Part shown: in pieces, positions 1-6,344 of the stretch
Layout of the letters: each line of letters starts with the position of its first letter
Position numbering within the stretch: the stretch's first letter is position 1
Assembly: GCA_947523045.1 (NCBI GenBank)
Contig: CANNUR010000016.1
Span: 1-24,592 of the forward strand
DNA from: an uncultured Prosthecobacter sp.
GTDB taxonomy: Bacteria > Verrucomicrobiota > Verrucomicrobiia > Verrucomicrobiales > Verrucomicrobiaceae
Length of the DNA stretch: 24,592 nt
Direction: 5' to 3'
The notes under the pieces: model-generated
Told to the model about the DNA's origin: nothing
Database searches by the model: none
What the model saw: the letters and a program-made list of their open reading frames with translations, nothing else
Made by a program: the position numbers and the translations under genes

Positions 1-602
1 GCCAGGGCGAGATGCGCTGGTACTACCGCGGCAACTTCTGGCCGAACACACCGGACATCCATCCCTACTACCTGCAGAATGCGCCGGCCAGCGTCTTCCG
101 CCTGCGCGCCGCGCTCGCCGCCACGCTGTCCTCATCCTGGGGCATGTATGCCGGTTACGAACTCTGTGAGAACGCGCCGCTGCCCGGCCGGGAGGAGTAT
201 CTGGATTCGGAGAAGTTCGAACTCAAGCAGCGCGACTACAACGCGCCCGGCAACATCAAGGGCTTCATCGGCCGCCTCAACCGCCTGCGCCGCGAGCACC
301 GCGCGCTGCAGCTTTACGACAACTTGGTTTTCCACGGTGCCGACCACAGCAAGATGCTCTGCTACAGCAAGTGCACGCCGGACTTTGAGGATCGACTGCT
401 TTGCATTGTCAGCCTCGACGGCCATCAGACCGTCGCCGGCCTGGTCCACCTCGACCTCGCCGCGCTCGGCCTCGATCCGTCACGGCCCTTCCAGGTGCAC
501 GACCTCATGCATGGCCAGACTTACGAGTGGAGTGGCCCCGACAATTACGTCGAGCTGAATCCGCACGGCACCTCCATGCACCTGTTCGAGGTGCGTCAGT
601 GA
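1..602 (+). CDS. glgE: GlgE-type maltosyltransferase, C-terminal part (5' cut by window)
   Basis: The open frame enters from the window edge (first complete codon at base 3), so only about 200 C-terminal residues are present. The visible part begins with a WYYRGNFWPNTPDIHP stretch, followed by an AATLSSSWGMYAGYELCE segment and then EEYLDSEKFELKQRDYNAPGN. These are conserved blocks of GlgE, the GH13 enzyme that transfers maltose from maltose-1-phosphate onto alpha-1,4-glucan. The last 80 or so residues form the beta-sandwich domain usual at the end of GH13 proteins. Nucleophile and acid/base residues lie upstream and cannot be checked. The stop lies 4 bp from the stop of the convergent acetyltransferase gene. 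The other members of the trehalose-to-glycogen route (treS, pep2, glgB) would be expected upstream, outside the window. Confidence 0.9.
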   Translation, partial: QGEMRWYYRGNFWPNTPDIHPYYLQNAPASVFRLRAALAATLSSSWGMYAGYELCENAPLPGREEYLDSEKFELKQRDYNAPGNIKGFIGRLNRLRREHRALQLYDNLVFHGADHSKMLCYSKCTPDFEDRLLCIVSLDGHQTVAGLVHLDLAALGLDPSRPFQVHDLMHGQTYEWSGPDNYVELNPHGTSMHLFEVRQ

Positions 603-606
603 GGCC

Positions 607-1194
607 TCATTTCCAGTCCTTGGTCCAGAAGGTCAGGTGCTTGGGCGATTCCGTCGCCTCGCCGATCTCCTTCCAGACGAACTCGGCGCGCAGCTCGGGG
701 CGCCGGCGGTAGCCGAGCGAGGTCCAGAACTCGTCCAGCGGCCGGTGGCCCGGCGGCCGCAGCGGATGATCATCGGGACGATCGACCGCGCAGAAGGTGG
801 TCATGCGGGCGCCGAGCTTGGCGGCGTGTTCCTCGCGGCGCTGGAAGAAGCGTTTGCCGATGCCGCGGCCGCGGTAGGCCGGCAGCAGGATGGATTCGCC
901 AAAGTAACAGATGGGGGCGACGTCGATCCCGGCCTGCAGGAAGGGCGCCTGAAACTCCGGCCCCTCCTGCGCCAGCGGCAGGCAGGTACTGGCACCGACC
1001 ACGGATTCGCCGTCGAACACCAGCACGACCAGGCTGTCCGGACTGCTCAGGTAGGTGCGCAGGTAGTCGCGCTCATACTCCAGCGTGCCGTCGTACAGGT
1101 AGGGGTAGTCGCGGAACACGGCGATGCGCAGGGCGCCGAGCGCGTCGAGGTGCGGAGCGAGGCGGGGGCCGTGAACGTTTTCCAGACGGAGCAT
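607..1194 (-). CDS. GNAT family N-acetyltransferase
   Basis: This is a 195-residue protein of the GCN5-related acetyltransferase fold, which moves an acetyl group from acetyl-CoA to an amine; the substrate is not evident. The core shows strands around VVLVFDGESVVGAS, then the motif A region FGESILLPAYRGRGIGKRFF, where RGRGIG is the Q/RxxGxG/A pyrophosphate-binding loop. The C-terminal DEFWTSLGYRRR piece matches motif B. I start at the ATG at 1194 (MLRLENVHG) rather than the upstream in-frame codons reaching 1296, because those would overlap the divergent gene at 1279 and add a basic, low-complexity tail. A GGTGG stretch sits just upstream. It is probably monocistronic, convergent with glgE and divergent from the PLP enzyme gene. 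Confidence 0.8.
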   Translation of the reverse strand: MLRLENVHGPRLAPHLDALGALRIAVFRDYPYLYDGTLEYERDYLRTYLSSPDSLVVLVFDGESVVGASTCLPLAQEGPEFQAPFLQAGIDVAPICYFGESILLPAYRGRGIGKRFFQRREEHAAKLGARMTTFCAVDRPDDHPLRPPGHRPLDEFWTSLGYRRRPELRAEFVWKEIGEATESPKHLTFWTKDWK

Positions 1195-1278
1195 GACCAC
1201 CCATTTCACAGGCCGCGCCGATGTCATGGACTGTTTTCGCCGCTTGAAGGCAGGCCCGGCCTGCGCCATGTCGCGACC

Positions 1279-2112
1279 ATGTCCAAACCCGTCCAAATCT
1301 GGCTCAATGGCCGCGTGTTACCCGCTGAAGAAGCGCGGCTTTCGCCCTTCGAACACGGCCTGCTGGTGGGCGACGGTGTCTTCGAGACCCTGGCCGTGCG
1401 CAAGGGTCGCGTCATCGGCCTGCGCGAGCACTGGCAGCGCCTCGTGCGCTCCTGCGCGACGCTGGGCCTGGCTGCCATGGACGAGGCGGAATTCACCGAT
1501 GCCATCGCGGCAGCAGTGCATGCCAACGGCCTGACCGATGCACGCGTCCGCGTCACCCAGACCAGTGGCGACGGTCCGCTCGGTTCCGATCGCGGGGCAG
1601 GCAAGGGGACTCGGCTCGTTGCGGCCACGCCGCTGAACTCCTGGCCACCGAGCGAGAAGGTGTGTCTCGTGCCCTGGACCCGCAATGAGAACGGCGCGCT
1701 TGCCGGCGTGAAGAGCATCTCCTACGCCGAGAACGTCATCGCCCTCGCCGAGGCCAAGCGCCGCGGCTGCGGCGAGGCCCTGCTGGCCAACACCCGCGGC
1801 GAACTCTGCGAGGGCACCGGCTCGAATGTCTTTGTCGTGGTCGACGGCCGCCTGCACACGCCGCCGCTCGCCTCGGGCTGCCTGGCCGGTGTCACCCGTC
1901 TGCTGGTCCTGCAGGCCTGCGCGGCGGCCGGCATCGATTGCGCGGAAACGGCTTTGCCGGCCGAGGTGCTGACGCGCTGCGAGGAGGCCTTCCTTACTTC
2001 CTCGACCCGCGATGTCCATCCGATCGCCGAGATCGACGGTCGTGCGCTGGCCGCGCCCGGGCCGCTGACGCGGGCGGTGCAGGCCGCCTACGCCGCCCAC
2101 CTCGGCGCTTGA
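1279..2112 (+). CDS. Class IV PLP-dependent aminotransferase / aminodeoxychorismate lyase-like
   Basis: A 277-residue fold-type IV PLP enzyme. N-terminal landmarks are the LNGRVLPAEEARLSPFEHGLL block and GDGVFETLAV, typical of PabC, D-amino acid aminotransferase and branched-chain aminotransferase. The Schiff-base lysine should be K145 in GVKSISYAEN, and the PLP phosphate-binding EGTGSNVFVV motif follows around residue 175. Length and motif spacing are normal for the family. Sequence alone does not separate 4-amino-4-deoxychorismate lyase (folate synthesis) from D-alanine or branched-chain transaminases; the R/K-x-GD-G-VFE pattern and the short form fit PabC or D-AAT best. The ATG at 1279 starts exactly at the family N-terminus, although the frame stays open upstream to 637. 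A GC-rich inverted repeat (1250-1264) lies 14 nt before the start. Confidence 0.83.
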   Translation: MSKPVQIWLNGRVLPAEEARLSPFEHGLLVGDGVFETLAVRKGRVIGLREHWQRLVRSCATLGLAAMDEAEFTDAIAAAVHANGLTDARVRVTQTSGDGPLGSDRGAGKGTRLVAATPLNSWPPSEKVCLVPWTRNENGALAGVKSISYAENVIALAEAKRRGCGEALLANTRGELCEGTGSNVFVVVDGRLHTPPLASGCLAGVTRLLVLQACAAAGIDCAETALPAEVLTRCEEAFLTSSTRDVHPIAEIDGRALAAPGPLTRAVQAAYAAHLGA

Positions 2113-2135
2113 CCGGAGGGACGGCCCGGCCATGG

Positions 2136-2786
2136 ATGCGGCGCATGAAGTCGCTGCTCATTCTCCCCCTGCTCGCCCTCGGCCTGCACGCCGCCGAACC
2201 TGTGTCGCTGTTTGACGGCAAAAGCCTCGCCGGCTGGACCGCCGCGGGTGGCAAGGCGCCCGGCCCGGGCTGGAAGATCGAGGACGGCGTGCTCAGGCTC
2301 GACGGCGTCGGCGGCAACCTGCTCAGCGACAAGGAATACACGAACTTCGAATTCGAGTGGGAGTGGAAGATCGCCGAGGGCGGCAACAACGGCGTCAAGT
2401 ACTGGGTCACCCAGGTCGGTGGCAAGGAGTGGCTCGGCATCGAGTATCAAATGCTCGACGACCAGAAGCATCCGGATGCCAAGAATGGTGCCAAGCGCCT
2501 GACCGCCTCGTTTTACGACATCCAGGCGCCGACGGTGAAGACCCCGGTCAACCCGCCCGGCCAGTGGAACGCCAGCCGTGTCGTCGCCAAGGACGGCAAG
2601 CTGCAGCACTGGCTCAACGGCGTGCTCGTCGGCGAGGCCGACACCCGCTCGGCCGATTGGCAGGCCAAGATCGCCGAAAGCAAGTTCAAGACCAAGGTGG
2701 GCTTTGCACCCGGCAAGGGCCGGATCATGCTCACCGATCACAAGGACAAGACCTGGTTCCGCAACCTGCGGATCAAGGAACTCTGA
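2136..2786 (+). CDS. Secreted DUF1080 / 3-keto-disaccharide hydrolase-family protein
   Basis: A 216-residue exported protein of the DUF1080 family (now called 3-keto-disaccharide hydrolase), a concanavalin-like beta-sandwich abundant in Verrucomicrobia and Planctomycetes. A short basic n-region (MRRMKS) is followed by a hydrophobic core ending at LGLHA, so a Sec signal peptide of about 19 residues is likely. Hallmarks are FDGKSLAGWT, W-K-I-E-DGVLRLDG, the F-E-WEWKI-GGNNGVKYW strand pair, GIEYQMLDD, and PPGQWNASRVVAKDG-LQHWLNG near the middle. It ends in TWFRNLRIKEL, the usual family terminus. The start could also be the ATG at 2145 (MKSLL); a GGAGG lies at 2115-2119. It may be read through from the PLP enzyme gene 23 bp upstream. 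Members often act on glycosides or 3-keto sugars outside the cytoplasm; the actual substrate is unknown. Confidence 0.85.
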   Translation: MRRMKSLLILPLLALGLHAAEPVSLFDGKSLAGWTAAGGKAPGPGWKIEDGVLRLDGVGGNLLSDKEYTNFEFEWEWKIAEGGNNGVKYWVTQVGGKEWLGIEYQMLDDQKHPDAKNGAKRLTASFYDIQAPTVKTPVNPPGQWNASRVVAKDGKLQHWLNGVLVGEADTRSADWQAKIAESKFKTKVGFAPGKGRIMLTDHKDKTWFRNLRIKEL

Positions 2787-2802
2787 CCCGCGCGGGGCAG
2801 GC

Positions 2803-4110
2803 TCAGGCGGCGAGGCGATCGCGCACGGCAAAGGTCTCGGCCGGTGGCACCCCCCAGATGAGGTGCCTGGACAGCAGGCGGATCAGCCGTCGGCTGTAGC
2901 GCGAACGCGTGCGTCCACCCGAGGCCATGCTGGCGATCTGACGCTTGGAATGGCGCTCCATGAAGGTGGCGATGTTGAAGGGCGAGGGTTTCTCCGCCAG
3001 ATGCCGGCCGGCCAGATGCAGGCGGAAGATGCGGCCGTCGTAGAAGTAGGCGATCAACTCGGTCCAGGCCTGATGCCAGTCGATCATGCGCCGGCTGTAG
3101 GTGTCGAGCGCCCGCGCCAGCGCCGCCGGTTGCTGCAGCAAGGCCTTGCCCTGGGCGAACACACAGTCGTCGAGTTCGCGCGCGCCCTGCAGCGACAAAA
3201 ACAGGCCGGGCGACAGCATGGGATCAACAAAGCCAAAGGCATCGCCGAGCAGCACCCAGCCCGGGCCGTGACCGCGTTCGGACAGCAGTTGGTAGTTCGT
3301 GTAGGTCATCACCGGCGTCACGCGTCGGGCGTGCGCGCCGCGACCGCCAAAGGCCGGGTCCTCGCGCAGGATGCGCTCGAGTCGCTCCTCGGGCGTGGCG
3401 CCGAGTTCGCGCGCCGCGTCCTTGCGGATCACCACGCCGACCGAGAGTCGGCCCGGCAGCGGGATGCGCCAGCTCCAGCCGGCGCGCAGCAGCGAGATGA
3501 TGACCTGGCCCTCCGGTACCTCGTCGTGCGGGAAGTCCTCGAAATGGGCAAAGTGGGCGACGTCATCGCGGCCGCCGCGCTGGGCCGGCAGATTCATCAG
3601 GCGTGCAAACACCCGGGCGCGACCGGAGGCATCGATGAGCAGCGGCTCGGCCCCGGTCGGCAGACCGGCCAGCGCCCGGCTGGCTTCGCTCAGGCGCACC
3701 GAGGGTTGGCCGTCGCGCTCGCAGGCTTCGAGCTGGGCGCGGGCGTGAAGGAAGCGCGCGCCGAGTTCCTCGGCACGTCGGCGCAGCAGGTTGTCGAGTT
3801 CGGGCCGCGGAGTGTTGAAGGCGTAGGGCGGCAGGTGGTCGGCGACGTTGGTGAAGCTGAAGTGGATGCGCGGGCCGTCGGCACCGTCGAAGAACGAGGC
3901 GCCCGGCTTGCGCATCGACATCGCTGCGACCTGATCCTCGATGCCGAGCTGCCGGAACACCGGCACCACCCCGGGGATGAGCGACTCGCCGACCAGCAGA
4001 TCGGGTCGCTGATCGTCATCGAACACGGTGCAGGAGAGGCCGCGCTGGGCAAGCAGCGCCGCCAAGGTGCAGCCGGCCGGGCCGGCCCCGATGACAACGA
4101 CGTCGGACAT
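2803..4110 (-). CDS. Flavin-dependent halogenase-like FAD monooxygenase
   Basis: A 435-residue FAD enzyme of the tryptophan-halogenase / geranylgeranyl-reductase-like superfamily. The Rossmann GxGxxG is G8-A-G-P-A-G13 right at the N-terminus. VGESLIP (about residues 40-46) matches the flavin-halogenase VGEs block, with K68 at roughly the place of the catalytic lysine. W212-S-W-R-I-P217 fits the WxWxIP motif of flavin-dependent halogenases. G289-D-A-F-G-F-V-D-P-M-L-S-P-G302 is the second FAD motif and fits the FxxPxxSxG pattern seen in variant B halogenases. The C-terminal 100 residues are helical and basic. It might halogenate or simply hydroxylate or reduce an aromatic or isoprenoid substrate. 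No flavin reductase or biosynthetic genes adjoin it. The ATG at 4110 places the FAD motif correctly; the frame stays open upstream through the heptamer array, which I do not regard as coding. Confidence 0.75.
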   Translation of the reverse strand: MSDVVVIGAGPAGCTLAALLAQRGLSCTVFDDDQRPDLLVGESLIPGVVPVFRQLGIEDQVAAMSMRKPGASFFDGADGPRIHFSFTNVADHLPPYAFNTPRPELDNLLRRRAEELGARFLHARAQLEACERDGQPSVRLSEASRALAGLPTGAEPLLIDASGRARVFARLMNLPAQRGGRDDVAHFAHFEDFPHDEVPEGQVIISLLRAGWSWRIPLPGRLSVGVVIRKDAARELGATPEERLERILREDPAFGGRGAHARRVTPVMTYTNYQLLSERGHGPGWVLLGDAFGFVDPMLSPGLFLSLQGARELDDCVFAQGKALLQQPAALARALDTYSRRMIDWHQAWTELIAYFYDGRIFRLHLAGRHLAEKPSPFNIATFMERHSKRQIASMASGGRTRSRYSRRLIRLLSRHLIWGVPPAETFAVRDRLAA

Positions 4111-4151
4111 GCGGCAAGCAAGCCGCGGATGGCGGGGAAGGCAATGGGGAA

Positions 4152-4186
4152 AAGGAACAAGGAACAAGGAACAAGGAACAAGGAAC
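4152..4186. repeat. Heptamer tandem repeat (AAGGAAC) x5
   Basis: Five perfect head-to-tail copies of AAGGAAC run from 4152 to 4186, followed by a degenerate sixth (AAGTGAAC) to 4194. The array lies in the divergent spacer between the halogenase-like gene and arsR. It is much richer in A than its surroundings. On the opposite strand it is the CTTGTTC heptamer that yields spurious LVPCSLFLVP-type translations in many high-GC genomes. Confidence 0.9.
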
Positions 4187-4207
4187 AAGTGAACCGCGAA
4201 CCGACCC

Positions 4208-4235
4208 TTGCCGGAGCGCCGGGGCTGTCTATGCT
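4208..4235 (+). promoter_or_regulatory. Possible arsR promoter
   Basis: TTGCCG (4208-4213) and TATGCT (4230-4235) are separated by 16 nt. If real, transcription would begin almost at the ATG at 4241, giving a leaderless or nearly leaderless arsR message. Both hexamers are imperfect, so this is tentative. Confidence 0.25.
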
Positions 4236-4240
4236 GGTTC

Positions 4241-4561
4241 ATGCCCCGCAGCTCCCGCGTTCGTTTCGACTGCCTGGCCGCCATGCGCGCGCTGGCGGAG
4301 GAGAGCCGGCTGAAGCTGGTGCGACGCCTGCTCGCCGGTCCCTGCTGCGTCAACGACCTCTGTGACTCTCTGGGGCTGACGCCCTACAACGCCTCCAAGC
4401 ACCTGCGCGTGCTGCGTGAGGCCGGGTTGGTGGCCATGGAAAAGCAGAGCCAGCAGCATGTCTACGCGCTCGCCGCCGGCCTGCGCAGCCGCCTGCAGCC
4501 CGGCACCCAGACCCTCGACTTGGGCTGCTGCCAGTTCCATCTCGACAAGATCCAGGACTGA
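4241..4561 (+). CDS. arsR: ArsR/SmtB-family repressor (arsenite-type)
   Basis: A 106-residue winged-helix repressor. The first helices (LAAMRALAEESRLKLVRRLL) lead into the sensor/HTH region C35-C-V-N-D-L-C41-DSLGLTPYNASKHLRVLREAGL, followed by the wing (VAMEKQSQQHVYAL). In E. coli ArsR the arsenite site is CVCDLC; here C36 and C41 align with its first and last cysteine while the middle one is Asn, with an extra C35 alongside. A vicinal pair C96-C97 near the C-terminus resembles the C-terminal cysteines used by Acidithiobacillus-type ArsR. The protein should bind DNA and release it on binding As(III) or Sb(III); persulfide sensing is an alternative given the rhodanese downstream. ATG 4241 is preferred to TTG 4208 because it begins the conserved domain. 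It stands 98 bp before the permease gene, with palindromes between. Confidence 0.85.
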   Translation: MPRSSRVRFDCLAAMRALAEESRLKLVRRLLAGPCCVNDLCDSLGLTPYNASKHLRVLREAGLVAMEKQSQQHVYALAAGLRSRLQPGTQTLDLGCCQFHLDKIQD

Positions 4562-4659
4562 AGTTTGCCATTGGCTTGGTCCAAGTAGAGTGATTATTGT
4601 TTGCGCAAACTAGCAAATAATATTTGCGCATCTTGGCAAACGATGACAACGGGAGCGCC
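4562..4659 (+). promoter_or_regulatory. AT-rich operator/promoter region with nested palindromes
   Basis: This spacer is strikingly AT-rich for the window and packed with TTTGC/GCAAA half-sites. It contains a perfect 12-bp palindrome GTTTGCGCAAAC (4599-4610). An inverted repeat GCAAATA-A-TATTTGC spans 4613-4627, and CTTGG-T-CCAAG spans 4575-4585. An outer pair GTTTGCCA (4563-4570) and TGGCAAAC (4634-4641) encloses them all. A candidate promoter is TTGGCT (4571-4576), 18 nt, TATTGT (4595-4600), so the 12-bp palindrome would overlap the -10 and start site, as expected for an ArsR-family operator. GGGAG (4651-4655) is a good ribosome site for the GTG at 4660. Confidence 0.6.
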
Positions 4660-5613
4660 GTGCTCGCCGTTCTGTTTGTCGCTGTCCTCGCCGTGGCCTA
4701 TGCCAACGGCGCGAACGCGAATTTCAAGGCGGTCGCCTCGCTCTATGGCAGTGGCACGACGAGTTATCGTCGGGCGGTGCATTGGGCGGCCGTGACGACG
4801 GCGGCCGGTGGTCTGGCCTCGGTGGCGCTGGCCGGGGCGATGCTGAAGGCCTTCTCGGGCAAGGGTCTGGTGCCCGATGCCCTGATCGCCGGGCCGGCCT
4901 TCTTGCCGGCGGTGGCTGGCGGCGCGGCACTGGCCGGCCTGCTCGCCACCCGCTGGGGATTTCCGGTCTCGACCACCCACCTGCTCATGGGTGCCCTGCT
5001 CGGGGCGGGCTGGACGGCTGGCGAGGTGCATGTGGGCCGGCTCTGGCAGAGTTTTGTGCAACCGCTGCTGCTCAGTCCGGTGCTGGCCGTGGCGGCGGGC
5101 GGCCTGCTTTACCTGGCCTTGAAAGGCCTGCGACTGGCGCCCGATCACCGCACGCGCACGCTCGACGCCCTGCACTTTCTCAGTGCCGGCGCCGTCGGCT
5201 TTGCCCGCGGTCTGAACGACACCCCCAAGATGGCCGCCCTGCTGCTCGGCATCGGCTGGCTGTCGGGCGAGGTCGGTCCGCTGGCGATCCTGGCTGCCAT
5301 GACGCTCGGCGGCCTGATCAGCGCGCGCCGGGTGGCCGAGACCCTGGCCCACAAGATCACCGACATGAATCCCGGGCAGGGCTTTGCCGCCAATCTCGCC
5401 ACCGCCCTGCTGGTCACCACCGCCAGCCTGCACGCGCTGCCGGTTTCCACCACCCATGTCTCGGTCGGTGCCCTGCTCGGCATCGGCATCACCACCCGAC
5501 AGGCGAAATGGCGGACCGTCCTCCCGGTGCTTGCCGCCTGGGTGATCACCCTGCCGTGTGCGGCGCTGCTCGCCGCGCTGCTGTTCGCCGCGCTGCGTCT
5601 TTGGCTCCCATGA
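4660..5613 (+). CDS. PiT-family (inorganic phosphate/sulfate permease-like) transporter
   Basis: A 317-residue polytopic inner-membrane protein of the PiT family, with the family's internal duplication visible: VSTTHLLMGALLGAGW in the first half and VSTTHVSVGALLGIGI in the second. The second signature FARGLNDTPKMAALL is intact, but the first, normally GAND-N-F-K, reads G-A-N-A20-N-F-K, so the aspartate is lost. PiT proteins move phosphate, or in some members sulfate, with a cation; here the substrate is open and could be phosphate, arsenate, arsenite or a sulfur anion. The start is GTG 4660, chosen because GGGAG lies 4 nt upstream and because TTG 4624 would put the operator palindromes inside the gene. 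It ends in an ATGA overlap with the next gene, so the two are translationally coupled. ArsR control is inferred from the upstream palindromes. Confidence 0.82.
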   Translation: MLAVLFVAVLAVAYANGANANFKAVASLYGSGTTSYRRAVHWAAVTTAAGGLASVALAGAMLKAFSGKGLVPDALIAGPAFLPAVAGGAALAGLLATRWGFPVSTTHLLMGALLGAGWTAGEVHVGRLWQSFVQPLLLSPVLAVAAGGLLYLALKGLRLAPDHRTRTLDALHFLSAGAVGFARGLNDTPKMAALLLGIGWLSGEVGPLAILAAMTLGGLISARRVAETLAHKITDMNPGQGFAANLATALLVTTASLHALPVSTTHVSVGALLGIGITTRQAKWRTVLPVLAAWVITLPCAALLAALLFAALRLWLP

Positions 5614-6308
5614 GAAACCACACCACCCACATCCTCGCGGCGGCCTTTTTGGCAGTCGCTTCCTCCACCCTGGCCACCCCGACCGGCCTCAACAACATCC
5701 CGACGGCTGATACCGTGCCGCATCGCACGGTCGCGGTGCAGGCTTTCAGCAGCTTCGGCGGCGCCAATCAGTTCGGTGCCAACGGACCCGGCAAGCATTC
5801 GTTCTGGATGGGCTTCAAGACCGGCCTGGCCTTCGAGACCCTCGGAGAGTCCATCGGTTTTGAATGGGGCCTGGACAGCCCGCTTGTCCCGGATGATGCC
5901 GGTCCGCTGTTCGGTCAGGCAAAGGTGAATTTCAGCCCTTGGGAGGACGGCCTGCTCGCCGTTGGTGTGGCAGGCATCGCCCTCACCGACATCCAACGCG
6001 CGGGTGATCCCTTCAGCTATGCCGTGCTTGCCCACGACTTCGGCCTGCTGCGTGCTCACGCCGGTTACGGCAAGCAGACCGAGGGTGACTCCCTCCTGCT
6101 CGGCGTCGACCGCACCTGGAAGGTCCTTGATCGCAACTTCAACCTCAATGCCGACCTCGTGCAGACCCGCGACCAACGCGGCTGGCTGCCCGCGATTGGT
6201 GCCAAGTACGATCTCAACAAGCACATCGTGCTCGAGACCTGGAGCAACTTCCCCGATGAAGGCAAGGTGAGCTTCATCGCCAAGATCAACTTTGTTTTCA
6301 CCTTCTGA
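5610..6308 (+). CDS. Outer-membrane beta-barrel-type protein of unknown function
   Basis: A 232-residue protein with a Sec signal peptide (MRNHTTHILAAAFLAVASSTLA, cleavage near residue 22). The mature part starts TPTGLNNIPTADTVP, similar to the start of several outer-membrane proteins of the YjbH-like type. It continues in short alternating hydrophobic/polar strands rich in Gly and aromatic residues, and ends in a phenylalanine (KINFVFTF), the classical outer-membrane C-terminal signal. I infer a small beta-barrel of roughly 10-12 strands; no enzyme motif or cysteine is seen. Its ATG overlaps the permease stop (ATGA), which suggests a fixed ratio of the two products and a shared pathway across the envelope, for example an outer-membrane entry or exit port for the permease substrate. 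I cannot assign it to a named family with confidence. Confidence 0.7.
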   Translation: MRNHTTHILAAAFLAVASSTLATPTGLNNIPTADTVPHRTVAVQAFSSFGGANQFGANGPGKHSFWMGFKTGLAFETLGESIGFEWGLDSPLVPDDAGPLFGQAKVNFSPWEDGLLAVGVAGIALTDIQRAGDPFSYAVLAHDFGLLRAHAGYGKQTEGDSLLLGVDRTWKVLDRNFNLNADLVQTRDQRGWLPAIGAKYDLNKHIVLETWSNFPDEGKVSFIAKINFVFTF

Positions 6309-6344
6309 GTTCCATCCACTTCAGTCCCACGTTCCATCCCCACC

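Noticed and set aside
637..1278. Upstream in-frame extension of the class IV aminotransferase by about 214 codons
   Set aside because: It is antisense to the acetyltransferase gene and has no family similarity; the conserved protein begins at ATG 1279.
4152..4194. CRISPR-like array
   Set aside because: Units are 7 bp with no spacers; it is a simple heptamer tandem repeat.
4141..4353. N-terminal extension of the halogenase-like protein through the repeat array
   Set aside because: The GxGxxG motif begins right after ATG 4110, as is normal for the family, and the extension encodes LVP/SLFLVP repeat peptides known from spurious frames.
2578..4365. 595-codon open frame on + over the halogenase-like gene
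   Set aside because: It is the antisense shadow of a gene with clear FAD motifs; the translation is rich in Arg, Gly and Ala and crosses the heptamer array.
4624..4659. TTG at 4624 as start of the PiT-like permease
   Set aside because: It would place the palindromic region inside the gene and lacks a ribosome site, whereas GTG 4660 has GGGAG at ideal spacing and starts at the first membrane helix.
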